64,000 nucleotides of DNA from Dehalococcoidia bacterium (lineage in GTDB: Bacteria; Chloroflexota; Dehalococcoidia; Lucifugimonadales; Lucifugimonadaceae): positions 124,001 to 188,000 of the forward strand of contig JAJEAU010000017.1 of assembly GCA_022824185.1 (NCBI GenBank). The letters run 5' to 3'. A program made the translations under genes and the position numbers. Shown here in pieces: positions 9,029 through 16,408 of the stretch. Under the pieces are notes generated by a model. It searched no databases. It had not been told where the DNA came from and worked only from the letters and a program-made list of their open reading frames with translations. Position 1 is the first letter of the stretch. The number at the start of each line of letters is the position of its first letter.

Positions 9029-9517
9029 CTAGATTCGCCTGAACTTTGGTACCTGCATTTCGATTACCGATTTCATCTTCACCAACTCAGCTTGGTTCTG
9101 CTTTCGCATCATAGGTTTGCTGATGAACCCGGTGATGGCGAACATGATCGAAGTGAAGGCGCTGTCCGAATACGCGGTTCTCGTCATCCGAAACAGGGTG
9201 CCGTCCCCGGAAGGTTGGCAAAGGTATTGGCTACGGATCGGGTAGTTCCCTTCGATGGTGTGGAACTCGAACGACCGATCTCTCGGGTCGCAGACGTCCA
9301 CTTCCATCACGATCTCGTTTTCTTTGCCCGCGTACTCATAGAGCATGTCCCAAGTATCGTGAGGGCGCGCTGTACCGGCCTCTTGGCGCCTGAGCCAATC
9401 GGCGCGTCTCACCCCGTTCATCCAGTAAATCAGGTTTGCGGGTTCAATCAACCACGAAAATGCGTGGTCAGGTTGGACCTCGAGATAAATTTCGACTGTC
9501 GTTGAGATTTCAGCCAT
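9029..9517 (-). CDS. SRPBCC (START-like) ligand-binding protein
   Basis: 162 residues from the ATG giving MAEISTTVEIYLEVQ. An upstream in-frame extension of 18 residues exists, but this start is where the family's first beta strand begins. The pattern of an amphipathic strand, then PDHAFSWLIEPANLIYWM, and later strands with RMTRTAYSD, fits the SRPBCC / polyketide-cyclase helix-grip fold that binds hydrophobic ligands in a deep cavity. No catalytic residues can be assigned. It lies between the SDR and amidase genes (58 and 30 bases), so it is probably co-expressed with them and may carry or turn over the operon's substrate. Confidence 0.7.
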   Translation of the reverse strand: MAEISTTVEIYLEVQPDHAFSWLIEPANLIYWMNGVRRADWLRRQEAGTARPHDTWDMLYEYAGKENEIVMEVDVCDPRDRSFEFHTIEGNYPIRSQYLCQPSGDGTLFRMTRTAYSDSAFTSIMFAITGFISKPMMRKQNQAELVKMKSVIEMQVPKFRRI

Positions 9518-9575
9518 GTTGCGCTGATGATCCGAGATTGCTGTCAATCTGAAGCGAAGGCCAAAAGGCACATCG

Positions 9576-10418
9576 CTAGTTCATAATCGCTCCGCCGTTG
9601 ACATTCAGTGCTTGCCCGGTGATCTCAGAAGCGTCATCAGACGCCAAAAAGGAAACGACTCTCCCAATGTCTTCCGGCGTTTGTTCCCTGCCTAGAGGCA
9701 TCGTGCCTTTAATCTGCAACTCAAAGATGTCCCGAATCGACATGTCGGCAAGTTCAGGATTCAGTTCCTTGTGGTTTTGTGCGATTGCCTGCCACATTGG
9801 CGTCCAGAGGCGTCCCGGGCAAACGGCGTTGACGTTGATATTGAACTGACCCACGTTCATTGCCAACCAATGCGTCCACTGTATCGCCGCAGCTTTCGAC
9901 ACCATGTACGGCCCTTGGACGTTTCCGCGACCGGCGTCGGGTACGCCTCGGGGTTCGCGACCGCCGTGCGACGCGATGATGACGATCTTCCCGTACTTCC
10001 GCTCCGTCATGTGCCCAACTACGGCATCACAGGTGTTGACGACACCTCGCACGTTGACATCCCACGTCAAATCCCAATCCCGATCGTTGTAGTCCTTCCG
10101 CGACATGAAATCAGAGCCGCCTAGTACCCCAGCGTTTGGCACGCAGATATCTAGTTTCCCGAATTTGTCGATGGCATTTTGAGCGACCTCCGAGATCGAT
10201 TCGAGGTCGGTGACGTTGCCTCCCGCGGCGAACGCATTTCCGCCGCCTTCATTGATCTCTGCCGCCACCTGCTCCGCGCCAGCCATGTCGATGTCCGAAA
10301 CGCATACCTCTGCGCCCCTCGATGCAAGAATCATGCTAATGCCGCGCCCGATGCCTCTTCCCCCGCCCGTCACCAAGGCGCTCCTGCCATCGAGTTGCTG
10401 CGAAGTGGATGTTGCCAT
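9576..10418 (-). CDS. Short-chain dehydrogenase/reductase
   Basis: 280 residues from the ATG at 10416-10418, which has an AGGAG seven bases upstream; a longer in-frame reading is unsupported. Classical SDR features are present: TGGGRGIGRG near residue 18 (NAD(P) binding), an aspartate after beta-2 (SDIDMAG) favouring NAD, a catalytic serine in IIASHGGRE, YMVSK with the Tyr-Lys pair, and a closing NVNGGAIMN. Length is normal. First gene of the minus-strand catabolic operon. The divergent GH88/105-like gene starts 86 bases away with an inverted repeat between them, suggesting shared regulation. Confidence 0.9.
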   Translation of the reverse strand: MATSTSQQLDGRSALVTGGGRGIGRGISMILASRGAEVCVSDIDMAGAEQVAAEINEGGGNAFAAGGNVTDLESISEVAQNAIDKFGKLDICVPNAGVLGGSDFMSRKDYNDRDWDLTWDVNVRGVVNTCDAVVGHMTERKYGKIVIIASHGGREPRGVPDAGRGNVQGPYMVSKAAAIQWTHWLAMNVGQFNINVNAVCPGRLWTPMWQAIAQNHKELNPELADMSIRDIFELQIKGTMPLGREQTPEDIGRVVSFLASDDASEITGQALNVNGGAIMN

Positions 10419-10449
10419 CGATTGTCTCCTGCCTATTGCAAATGTCGCT

Positions 10450-10476
10450 GTATCATTCAGTCTGCGTAAATGATAC
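10450..10476. promoter_or_regulatory. Perfect inverted repeat, candidate operator between divergent operons
   Basis: GTATCATT and its exact reverse complement AATGATAC are separated by 11 bases, giving half-sites 19 bp apart, about two helical turns. It lies in the 86-base gap between the SDR-led operon (minus) and the glycosidase gene (plus), where a repressor or activator dimer could control both. No regulator gene is adjacent, so the binding protein is unknown. Confidence 0.5.
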
Positions 10477-10504
10477 GGCAAGCCGAATATTGAATGAGGT
10501 GAAG

Positions 10505-11491
10505 ATGGGTTCAGTTGCAACTGTTGCGAGGCAAAAGGCGACGGTTTTGGCCGATGCTTACGGGCGAATACTCGAGCGCCCGGTGGTTTATACACAAGGC
10601 GTCGCACTGACGGCGCGGCTTCAACTCGCCGAGATCGACGAATCTTACCCTGATCCAACATCAGACATCAAGATGATCACTGGGGAGTACGTCGATAACC
10701 CCGACGAAGTGTTCGGGGCGAGCGACGGGACAGCCAACTACGCGGGAGTCAACTGGGCATCGTTGCTCGCGGATGATCCGCGCTACCGATCGCTCTTGAT
10801 AGCGACCGCCGATCGTTTCATGGCGCAGGATGATGACGGTTTCCCGAGTGTTTTGGATCGCGATTTCCGCGTCGAGGACATGTTCTTTGCCGGTACGGTG
10901 TTGCAACGAGCGACCCGATTGACGGGCGACAATAGACACGTCGGCGTTGCTGCAGAATTCGTTCTCGAATGTGCAGACAAGCTGTTGCAGCCAAACGGTC
11001 TGTACTGGCACTGTCTTTCCTCGCCGTATTACTGGGGACGTGGCAACGGATTTGCGTCCCTGGGATTTGCCGAAACGCTGGTCGGGTATCGCGGAGAGAA
11101 TCGGCAAAATCTCATTGACCGGCATGTTGAGCATCTTTCTGGTCTCAAATCGTTCCAAGATCCGGTGTCAGGAATGTGGCGACAGGTTGTCGATATGCCC
11201 GATACCTACACAGAGCACAGTTCGACGAGCATGATCGGCATCTCGATAGCACTGGGGATCCAACACGGGTGGCTGTCCAAGGACGATTGGGGAGAAGTGC
11301 TGGTCAACGCCTGGCGTGGCGCATCCGACGGGATCACCGATGACGGAGGCGTTACGCGCGTCTGCGTGGGCACAGGCCCGTTGGCGAGTCTGGATGATTA
11401 CGTAGTTCGTGACGCAGTAACTGGCCTGGATGATCGGGGTGGTGCCATGGCGCTTTGGTTCGCTGTTGAAATGATGAACTGCGATCTGTAA
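10505..11491 (+). CDS. GH88/GH105-like glycoside hydrolase (unsaturated glucuronyl/rhamnogalacturonyl hydrolase type)
   Basis: 328 residues from the ATG preceded closely by GAGGTGAAG; a longer in-frame reading upstream overlaps the operator region and is unlikely. The protein has the alternating helices of an (alpha/alpha)6 barrel. YYWGRGNGFASLGFAE near residue 180 resembles the conserved WGRGNGW block of YteR/YesR, and a DGGVTRVC segment is near the end. GH88/105 enzymes hydrate the unsaturated uronic acid left by polysaccharide lyases. No signal peptide is visible, fitting intracellular breakdown of imported oligosaccharides. It sits opposite the SDR operon. The family call is by motif resemblance only. 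Confidence 0.6.
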   Translation: MGSVATVARQKATVLADAYGRILERPVVYTQGVALTARLQLAEIDESYPDPTSDIKMITGEYVDNPDEVFGASDGTANYAGVNWASLLADDPRYRSLLIATADRFMAQDDDGFPSVLDRDFRVEDMFFAGTVLQRATRLTGDNRHVGVAAEFVLECADKLLQPNGLYWHCLSSPYYWGRGNGFASLGFAETLVGYRGENRQNLIDRHVEHLSGLKSFQDPVSGMWRQVVDMPDTYTEHSSTSMIGISIALGIQHGWLSKDDWGEVLVNAWRGASDGITDDGGVTRVCVGTGPLASLDDYVVRDAVTGLDDRGGAMALWFAVEMMNCDL

Positions 11492-11615
11492 ACGCCATCC
11501 TTCGTTCCGTTGCGCGAAATCTGAAACACTCGCTCTTTACACTGAAATCATGGGGCGTTCAACAACGCGCCGCCATATTGCACGAAACCTAAGAAACTGA
11601 AAGTCAACCACCACA

Positions 11616-12956
11616 TTGAAACGCAACCTCGATAACGTCAGTTTGGATACCGTAGTGAGCCTTTGCAAACGGCGGGGATTCATCTTCCAGAGCAGCGAGA
11701 TATACGGCGGAATCGGAAGCCTTTACGACTACGGTCCGGTCGGCGTTGAACTGAAGCGCAACGTCAAGGATCAGTGGTGGAAATCGATGGTTCGAGACCG
11801 CGAGGACGTCGTTGGCATTGACGCATCTATCCTGATGCACCCAAACGTATGGGTGGCGAGTGGTCACGTCGACAGCTTTACCGACCCGCTGGCGGAATGC
11901 GATGAGTGCCATCGTCGGTATCGTGCCGACTTGTTGGACACTAACGATTGCCCCGATTGCGATGGCATCCTCGGCTCGCCTCGCCACTTCAACCTCATGT
12001 TTCGGACGCATATCGGGCCAGTTGAAGGCGATGACAACATCGTCTACCTTCGCCCGGAGACCGCGCAAGCAATGTTTGTCGATTTCGACAACGTGGTCAA
12101 CAGCAGCCGAGTACGTATCCCATTCGGAATCGCGCAACAAGGGAAATCTTTCCGTAATGAAATAACCCCGGGCAACTTCACATTTCGAACTCGTGAATTC
12201 GAGCAGATGGAGATGGAGTTCTTTTGCGAGCCAGGTACTGATGAGGAATGGCATCGGTATTGGATCAATTTCTCAATGGATTGGTACGCCGATTTGGGGT
12301 TGCGACGGTCGAAATTAAGGGTGCGAGAACATGGGGCAGATGAGTTGCCGCATTATTCCAAGGGGAGCGCAGACGTCGAGTTCCTTTTCCCATGGGGTTG
12401 GGGCGAACTCGAGACGATTTCGAATCGGACCGACTACGACTTGAAGGCCCACATCCAAAAATCGGGCAAAGACCTCTCTTATTACGACCAGCCGAACAAT
12501 AAGCGCTACGTCCCGTATGTCGTCGAACCCGCGATGGGTGCTGACAGATCGGCTTTGGCGTTTTTGGTCGATGCGTACGACGAAGAAGAGGTCAAAGGCG
12601 ACACTCGAGTGGTTCTGAGGTTCCATCCGAACATTGCGCCGTATCAGGTCGCCATTCTGCCGTTGAGTCGTAACGCCAAATTGACGCCCAAAGCGCGGGA
12701 AGTTTACGACCTGGTACGTTCGCGTTTCAACACTCAATACGACGAGACGCAGAGCATTGGTAGACGTTACCGCCGGCAGGACGAGATTGGCACGCCGTTG
12801 TGCATTACCGTCGATTTCGACACGGTCGAGTCCGACGATGCAGTGACCATTCGGCATCGGGATACGATGGAGCAAGTCCGAGTCCCCGTCGCCGGACTGA
12901 CACATGCGATTCAACACCAACTGGACGGCATCGCGACTGAAGCTTTGGTGGAATGA
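11616..12956 (+). CDS. glyQS: Glycyl-tRNA synthetase, alpha2 (eukaryote-like/single-chain) type
   Basis: A 446-residue class II aminoacyl-tRNA synthetase that attaches glycine to tRNA-Gly. Visible blocks are RRGFIFQSSEIYGG near the N-terminus and SLYDYGPVGVELKRN. A four-cysteine zinc module ECDECHRRY...NDCPDCDG lies near residues 90-115. Motif 2 is in LRPETAQAMF and FRNEITP, REFEQMEMEFF follows, and the C-terminus is the anticodon-binding domain (VAILPLSRNAKL). Length is typical. The start is a TTG with no strong Shine-Dalgarno; no better in-frame start lies upstream. It appears to be a single gene, with the lipoprotein gene starting about 95 bases downstream. Confidence 0.95.
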   Translation: MKRNLDNVSLDTVVSLCKRRGFIFQSSEIYGGIGSLYDYGPVGVELKRNVKDQWWKSMVRDREDVVGIDASILMHPNVWVASGHVDSFTDPLAECDECHRRYRADLLDTNDCPDCDGILGSPRHFNLMFRTHIGPVEGDDNIVYLRPETAQAMFVDFDNVVNSSRVRIPFGIAQQGKSFRNEITPGNFTFRTREFEQMEMEFFCEPGTDEEWHRYWINFSMDWYADLGLRRSKLRVREHGADELPHYSKGSADVEFLFPWGWGELETISNRTDYDLKAHIQKSGKDLSYYDQPNNKRYVPYVVEPAMGADRSALAFLVDAYDEEEVKGDTRVVLRFHPNIAPYQVAILPLSRNAKLTPKAREVYDLVRSRFNTQYDETQSIGRRYRRQDEIGTPLCITVDFDTVESDDAVTIRHRDTMEQVRVPVAGLTHAIQHQLDGIATEALVE

Positions 12957-13050
12957 ACCGGTCGCGATCAGCGCTGGCCGTCGAAACCTGAGGCTTCGTC
13001 GGCACGTATCATCAAATAGAGACACCCGAAGCTTGATTGGCGGTGAGAAG

Positions 13051-14256
13051 ATGAAAACGCGTCAGGGTCGATTGCCTTTTTCTGCGCTATTGGCAACTGC
13101 GACGGCGTTGATTGTCGCGGGTTTGGCACTGGCATGTGGCAGTGATGTTCAACCGACACCGGTTCCGCCAACCCCCGCACCTACCGTTGCCGTAGCAGCC
13201 GAAGTCCCAGCAGAAGAGTCTCAGCCCGTAGGATTACCCGAGTCGTTCGAATCGGCAACCGTGGACGGATTGGGCGACACGACAGGGTTCCAAGGCACCA
13301 CGTTCGCTCATGGCGTTTTCGACACCCGAGAGCTCGCTGGCAAACCCATCGTAATCAACTTCTGGTTCCCGTCATGTCCGCCATGCCGCGCCGAACTCGA
13401 GCATTTCGAGGAGGTCTACCAGGAATTTGGTGCCCCAAGCGGCGGTGACGTCGAATTTGTAGGGATACAGCAGTTGGGGCTCGACTCTATCGAGGATGGC
13501 GCAGACCTTTTCGAAGAGATCGGCGTCACGTTCCCAGGTTTGCCTGACAACGGATCCGCGATCCAGATCGCGTACAACATCTTCTCCTACCCGACCACTG
13601 TCTTTCTCGACCGCAATCACAATGAACACCGGGTTTGGCAAGGCGCAATCGACAAGGAGAATCTCGCCGCTGTCGTGGAGGAGATCGCCGCGAGCACCGC
13701 GTCGTTATCCGACCAAGAGACACAACCTAATGCTGGGGAATCGGTCGCGGTCGAGTTGTCGGCGCAGGAGGACGAACTAGCGGAGCCCGAGATCGTGTAT
13801 GCGAGTACGTCGGTTGCCACAGGTTTCGGCGATGCTCCCAGTTTCATCGGTGACACGTTCCATCATGGCCCGTTTGATTTGAGTGATCATGAAGGCAAAC
13901 CGGTGGTGATCAATTTCTGGTTTCCTTCGTGCCCGCCTTGTAGAGCCGAAATCCCGAACTTCGAGCATGCCTATCAGACTTTTGGTCCACCCGGCACCGA
14001 CCAAGTCGTCTTCATCGGCGTTCAAGCGGTTGGGTTCGATACTGCTGCTGATGGCGTCGAATTCTTGGGCAAGATGAAAGCCAATTACCCGGCTATCCCG
14101 GATATCGGAGGCAACATCCACGTTGCCTATCAGATCGTCGCAGCGCCTACCACGTTTTTCCTCGACAGAGACCACAACGTCTTGAGCGTCCACCAGGGCT
14201 ACATCAAACACAACCAGCTCCAGGACATCCTCGATCAGTTGATCGCCGAGGTCTAG
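13051..14256 (+). CDS. Lipoprotein with two tandem TlpA/ResA-like thioredoxin domains
   Basis: 401 residues. An N-terminal signal ends in the lipobox LALAC with Cys29, so it should be a lipid-anchored, extracytoplasmic protein. A Pro/Thr-rich spacer follows. Two thioredoxin-like domains each keep NFWFPSCPPCRAE, with CPPC at residues 109-112 and 294-297. Each also has a later cis-proline region (SYPTTVFLDR and AAPTTFFLDR). TlpA/ResA proteins reduce disulfides, for example in cytochrome c maturation. A duplication within one polypeptide is unusual. A longer in-frame reading upstream lacks a signal and is rejected. No cytochrome maturation genes are adjacent. It converges with the ABC permease gene. 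Confidence 0.85.
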   Translation: MKTRQGRLPFSALLATATALIVAGLALACGSDVQPTPVPPTPAPTVAVAAEVPAEESQPVGLPESFESATVDGLGDTTGFQGTTFAHGVFDTRELAGKPIVINFWFPSCPPCRAELEHFEEVYQEFGAPSGGDVEFVGIQQLGLDSIEDGADLFEEIGVTFPGLPDNGSAIQIAYNIFSYPTTVFLDRNHNEHRVWQGAIDKENLAAVVEEIAASTASLSDQETQPNAGESVAVELSAQEDELAEPEIVYASTSVATGFGDAPSFIGDTFHHGPFDLSDHEGKPVVINFWFPSCPPCRAEIPNFEHAYQTFGPPGTDQVVFIGVQAVGFDTAADGVEFLGKMKANYPAIPDIGGNIHVAYQIVAAPTTFFLDRDHNVLSVHQGYIKHNQLQDILDQLIAEV

Positions 14257-14272
14257 CATTCAATTCGCGGCG

Positions 14273-15277
14273 TCAATCCAGTTGCCGCAATCTCGGGTCC
14301 AATCGATCCCGGACCCAGTCGCCCAGGAAGTTAAACGCCAGAACCACGAGGAAGATCGCGGTACCTGGGAAAACGGTCTGCCACCATGCCGACTCGACGT
14401 ATTCCCTGCCCTCCGCGATCATCACACCCCATGCAGGTGTCGGACCTGGGATTCCTGCGCCCAAGAAGCTAAGCGATGCCTCGGCCAGAATCAATTGGCC
14501 AACTCTTAAGCTCGCGATCACAAAGATCGTGTTGACCAAACCCGGCAGCAGATGCTTGAAGATGATCCTGAATGTCGATGCTCCAGCGACGCGAGCCGAA
14601 GCGACGAAGTCCCGTTCCTTGAGACTTAAGACCTCGCCTCGCAAGTTCCGGACATATCCGCTCCAAGCAAGCAGGATCAACAAAACCACGATTAAGTTCA
14701 AACTCGCTTCGAAGATGATCACAGCCACCATCGCGAGCAGCAGGAACGGCACCGCATACCAGATGTCCACCATTCGCATCAGGAACTCATCGACTATTCC
14801 GCCGTAGTAACCAGAGATCACACCGATCGTCACGCCAAGGATCAATCCTGAGAATAGCGCCACAGACGTCACGACCAACGAGATTCGAGCACCATGGATT
14901 ATCCGGCTCAGAACGTCTCTGCCCACATGGTCTCCACCCAAAATGAACCGATTAGCCGGGTTTTTCCCTTCGCTGTCCGGTGCTCTGAACATCGCCTCAG
15001 AAAAGTCTTGACTCTCCCAGTATTCGACGTTTGAGTTGAAGATACGAGGTGGCGCGTTGCGGAACCGGATGTCCTGTTCAATGTCGTCATATGGTGCCAG
15101 TTGGTCGGCGAAAACGCCGGTGACCGCCAGAACCAGCATTATCAACCCGGGAATGATCGGCCATCTTCTCAACGCGTACCAAAGGGACGCCGGATTTATT
15201 CGAAACCTCTGAGCGACGGGAGGCCCAGTCGTGCCTTGCACGGTTGGGGTGTCTCGAGCTGTAGTTTCCGATGCCAT
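14273..15277 (-). CDS. Peptide/nickel-type ABC transporter permease (DppC/OppC family)
   Basis: A 334-residue inner-membrane permease with an N-terminal extension before the first membrane helix. HVGRDVLSRIIHGARISLVV near residue 120 opens the BPD_transp_1 domain. The EAA loop region reads VARVAGASTFRIIFKHLLPG and contacts the ATPases. The C-terminal SLSFLGAGIPGPTPAWGVMI is diagnostic of DppC/OppC. It works with the DppB-like permease upstream (19-base gap) and the binding protein at the head of the unit. No ATPase gene lies in the operon, so ATPases must come from elsewhere. Substrate could be oligopeptides or other small solutes. Confidence 0.9.
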   Translation of the reverse strand: MASETTARDTPTVQGTTGPPVAQRFRINPASLWYALRRWPIIPGLIMLVLAVTGVFADQLAPYDDIEQDIRFRNAPPRIFNSNVEYWESQDFSEAMFRAPDSEGKNPANRFILGGDHVGRDVLSRIIHGARISLVVTSVALFSGLILGVTIGVISGYYGGIVDEFLMRMVDIWYAVPFLLLAMVAVIIFEASLNLIVVLLILLAWSGYVRNLRGEVLSLKERDFVASARVAGASTFRIIFKHLLPGLVNTIFVIASLRVGQLILAEASLSFLGAGIPGPTPAWGVMIAEGREYVESAWWQTVFPGTAIFLVVLAFNFLGDWVRDRLDPRLRQLD

Positions 15278-15296
15278 GATTTGTGATCCTAGGCGT

Positions 15297-16250
15297 TCAG
15301 TAACGAATTCTCGGATCGATCAACGCGTACAAAATGTCAGTCAAGAAGTTGACGGTGACAAACACGGTAGCGAAGAAAAGAACTGTTGCAGTGAGGATCG
15401 GGAAATCGTTGTCTTGGACAGCCTGCACCGCCAAACGCCCCAGACCCGGCCAAGAAAACACCGACTCGACCACGACGCTGCCGGTGATCAACCCAGCCAT
15501 CATCAATGAAGATACGGTCAACGGCGGGATCAGCGCGTTTCGGAATGCGTGTTTCCAGATGATCTTGGTTTGCCCTACCCCTTTTGAACGAGCCAGTTTG
15601 ACGAATTCCGAGTCGAGGACTTCGAGCATCGCCGATCGGGTGAGTCTCAGGTAAATGGCTGCGGCTCCCCAGGCGACGGCGAACGCGGGTAGGACGAAGT
15701 AACGGAGATTGTCCCACGTGAAAAAGAACTCCTCGGCGGTTCCTCGTGTTCCGAACGGAAGCCAATCCAATCGCTTATTGAAGATCAGAATCAGCATCAA
15801 TCCGAGCCAAAAAGTCGGAAGCGATTGACCTACCAAGGCAAACGCGCGGCCCATATAGTCCCATATGCTCGCCCTCGAAACCGCGGACAGCACCCCTAAC
15901 GGAACGCCCATTATTGTCGCCAGCACCCAAGAAACGACGGCCAACTGAACTGTCGCACCCATCTTTTCGCCTACGACCCGCGTCACCTGCTGCTCTGCCA
16001 ACAGCGTTTTGCCGAAATCACCACGTAAGAGATCCGTCAGCCACAAAAGGTATTGAACCACCAACGGGCGATCGAGCCGGAGTTTCTCTTTGAGTGCCTG
16101 CTCCTGTTCGGGAGTAACGCCATAACCACCAGGTTTGGCGTAAAGGAGCAATGGATCCCCGGCGGCTCGGGACAGACCGAAGACGATAGCAGTTGCGGCA
16201 AGCATGGAAAGGATGCCTGCGAAAAATCGTCTGATCAGGAATTTACGCAC
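15297..16250 (-). CDS. Peptide/nickel-type ABC transporter permease (DppB/OppB family)
   Basis: A 317-residue permease. It has the DppB N-terminus (RRFFAGILSMLAATAIVFGLSR), a periplasmic loop with RLGLDRPLVVQY-type sequence, the EAA region ARSKGVGQTKIIWKHAFRNA, and the family ending SVFSWPGLGRLAVQA...LIDPRIRY. The start is a GTG without an obvious Shine-Dalgarno. It lies 158 bases after the binding-protein gene, a gap containing a strong stem-loop, and 19 bases before the partner permease. The two form the membrane channel of one importer. Confidence 0.9.
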   Translation of the reverse strand: MRKFLIRRFFAGILSMLAATAIVFGLSRAAGDPLLLYAKPGGYGVTPEQEQALKEKLRLDRPLVVQYLLWLTDLLRGDFGKTLLAEQQVTRVVGEKMGATVQLAVVSWVLATIMGVPLGVLSAVSRASIWDYMGRAFALVGQSLPTFWLGLMLILIFNKRLDWLPFGTRGTAEEFFFTWDNLRYFVLPAFAVAWGAAAIYLRLTRSAMLEVLDSEFVKLARSKGVGQTKIIWKHAFRNALIPPLTVSSLMMAGLITGSVVVESVFSWPGLGRLAVQAVQDNDFPILTATVLFFATVFVTVNFLTDILYALIDPRIRY

Positions 16251-16301
16251 TTGGTGGGGGGATCAACATCAAGAATTGGGTCGGCCCTGCTGTGCCGATC
16301 C

Positions 16302-16342
16302 CGACGGACCGCGTAACACGTAGATTGTGACGCGGTCCGGCG
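16302..16342 (-). other. Intercistronic stem-loop between binding-protein and permease genes
   Basis: CGGACCGCGT pairs perfectly with ACGCGGTCCG across a 15-base loop; two further flanking pairs form after one mismatch. There is no T-tract on the downstream side of the minus strand, so it is not a classic terminator. It lies about 67 bases after the binding-protein stop. Such hairpins often protect the upstream message from 3' exonucleases, so binding protein would exceed permease. That role is inferred. Confidence 0.6.
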
Positions 16343-16408
16343 TTTCGGCCACCGCCCGTCGCTCAGGGACACCGAGCGACAGAAGCGGCGGTTTGTTGCC
16401 GTCCCGTT

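Noticed and set aside
9518-9571. An 18-residue extension of the SRPBCC protein
   Set aside because: The first beta strand of the family begins at the later ATG; the extension has no pattern, though it cannot be fully excluded.
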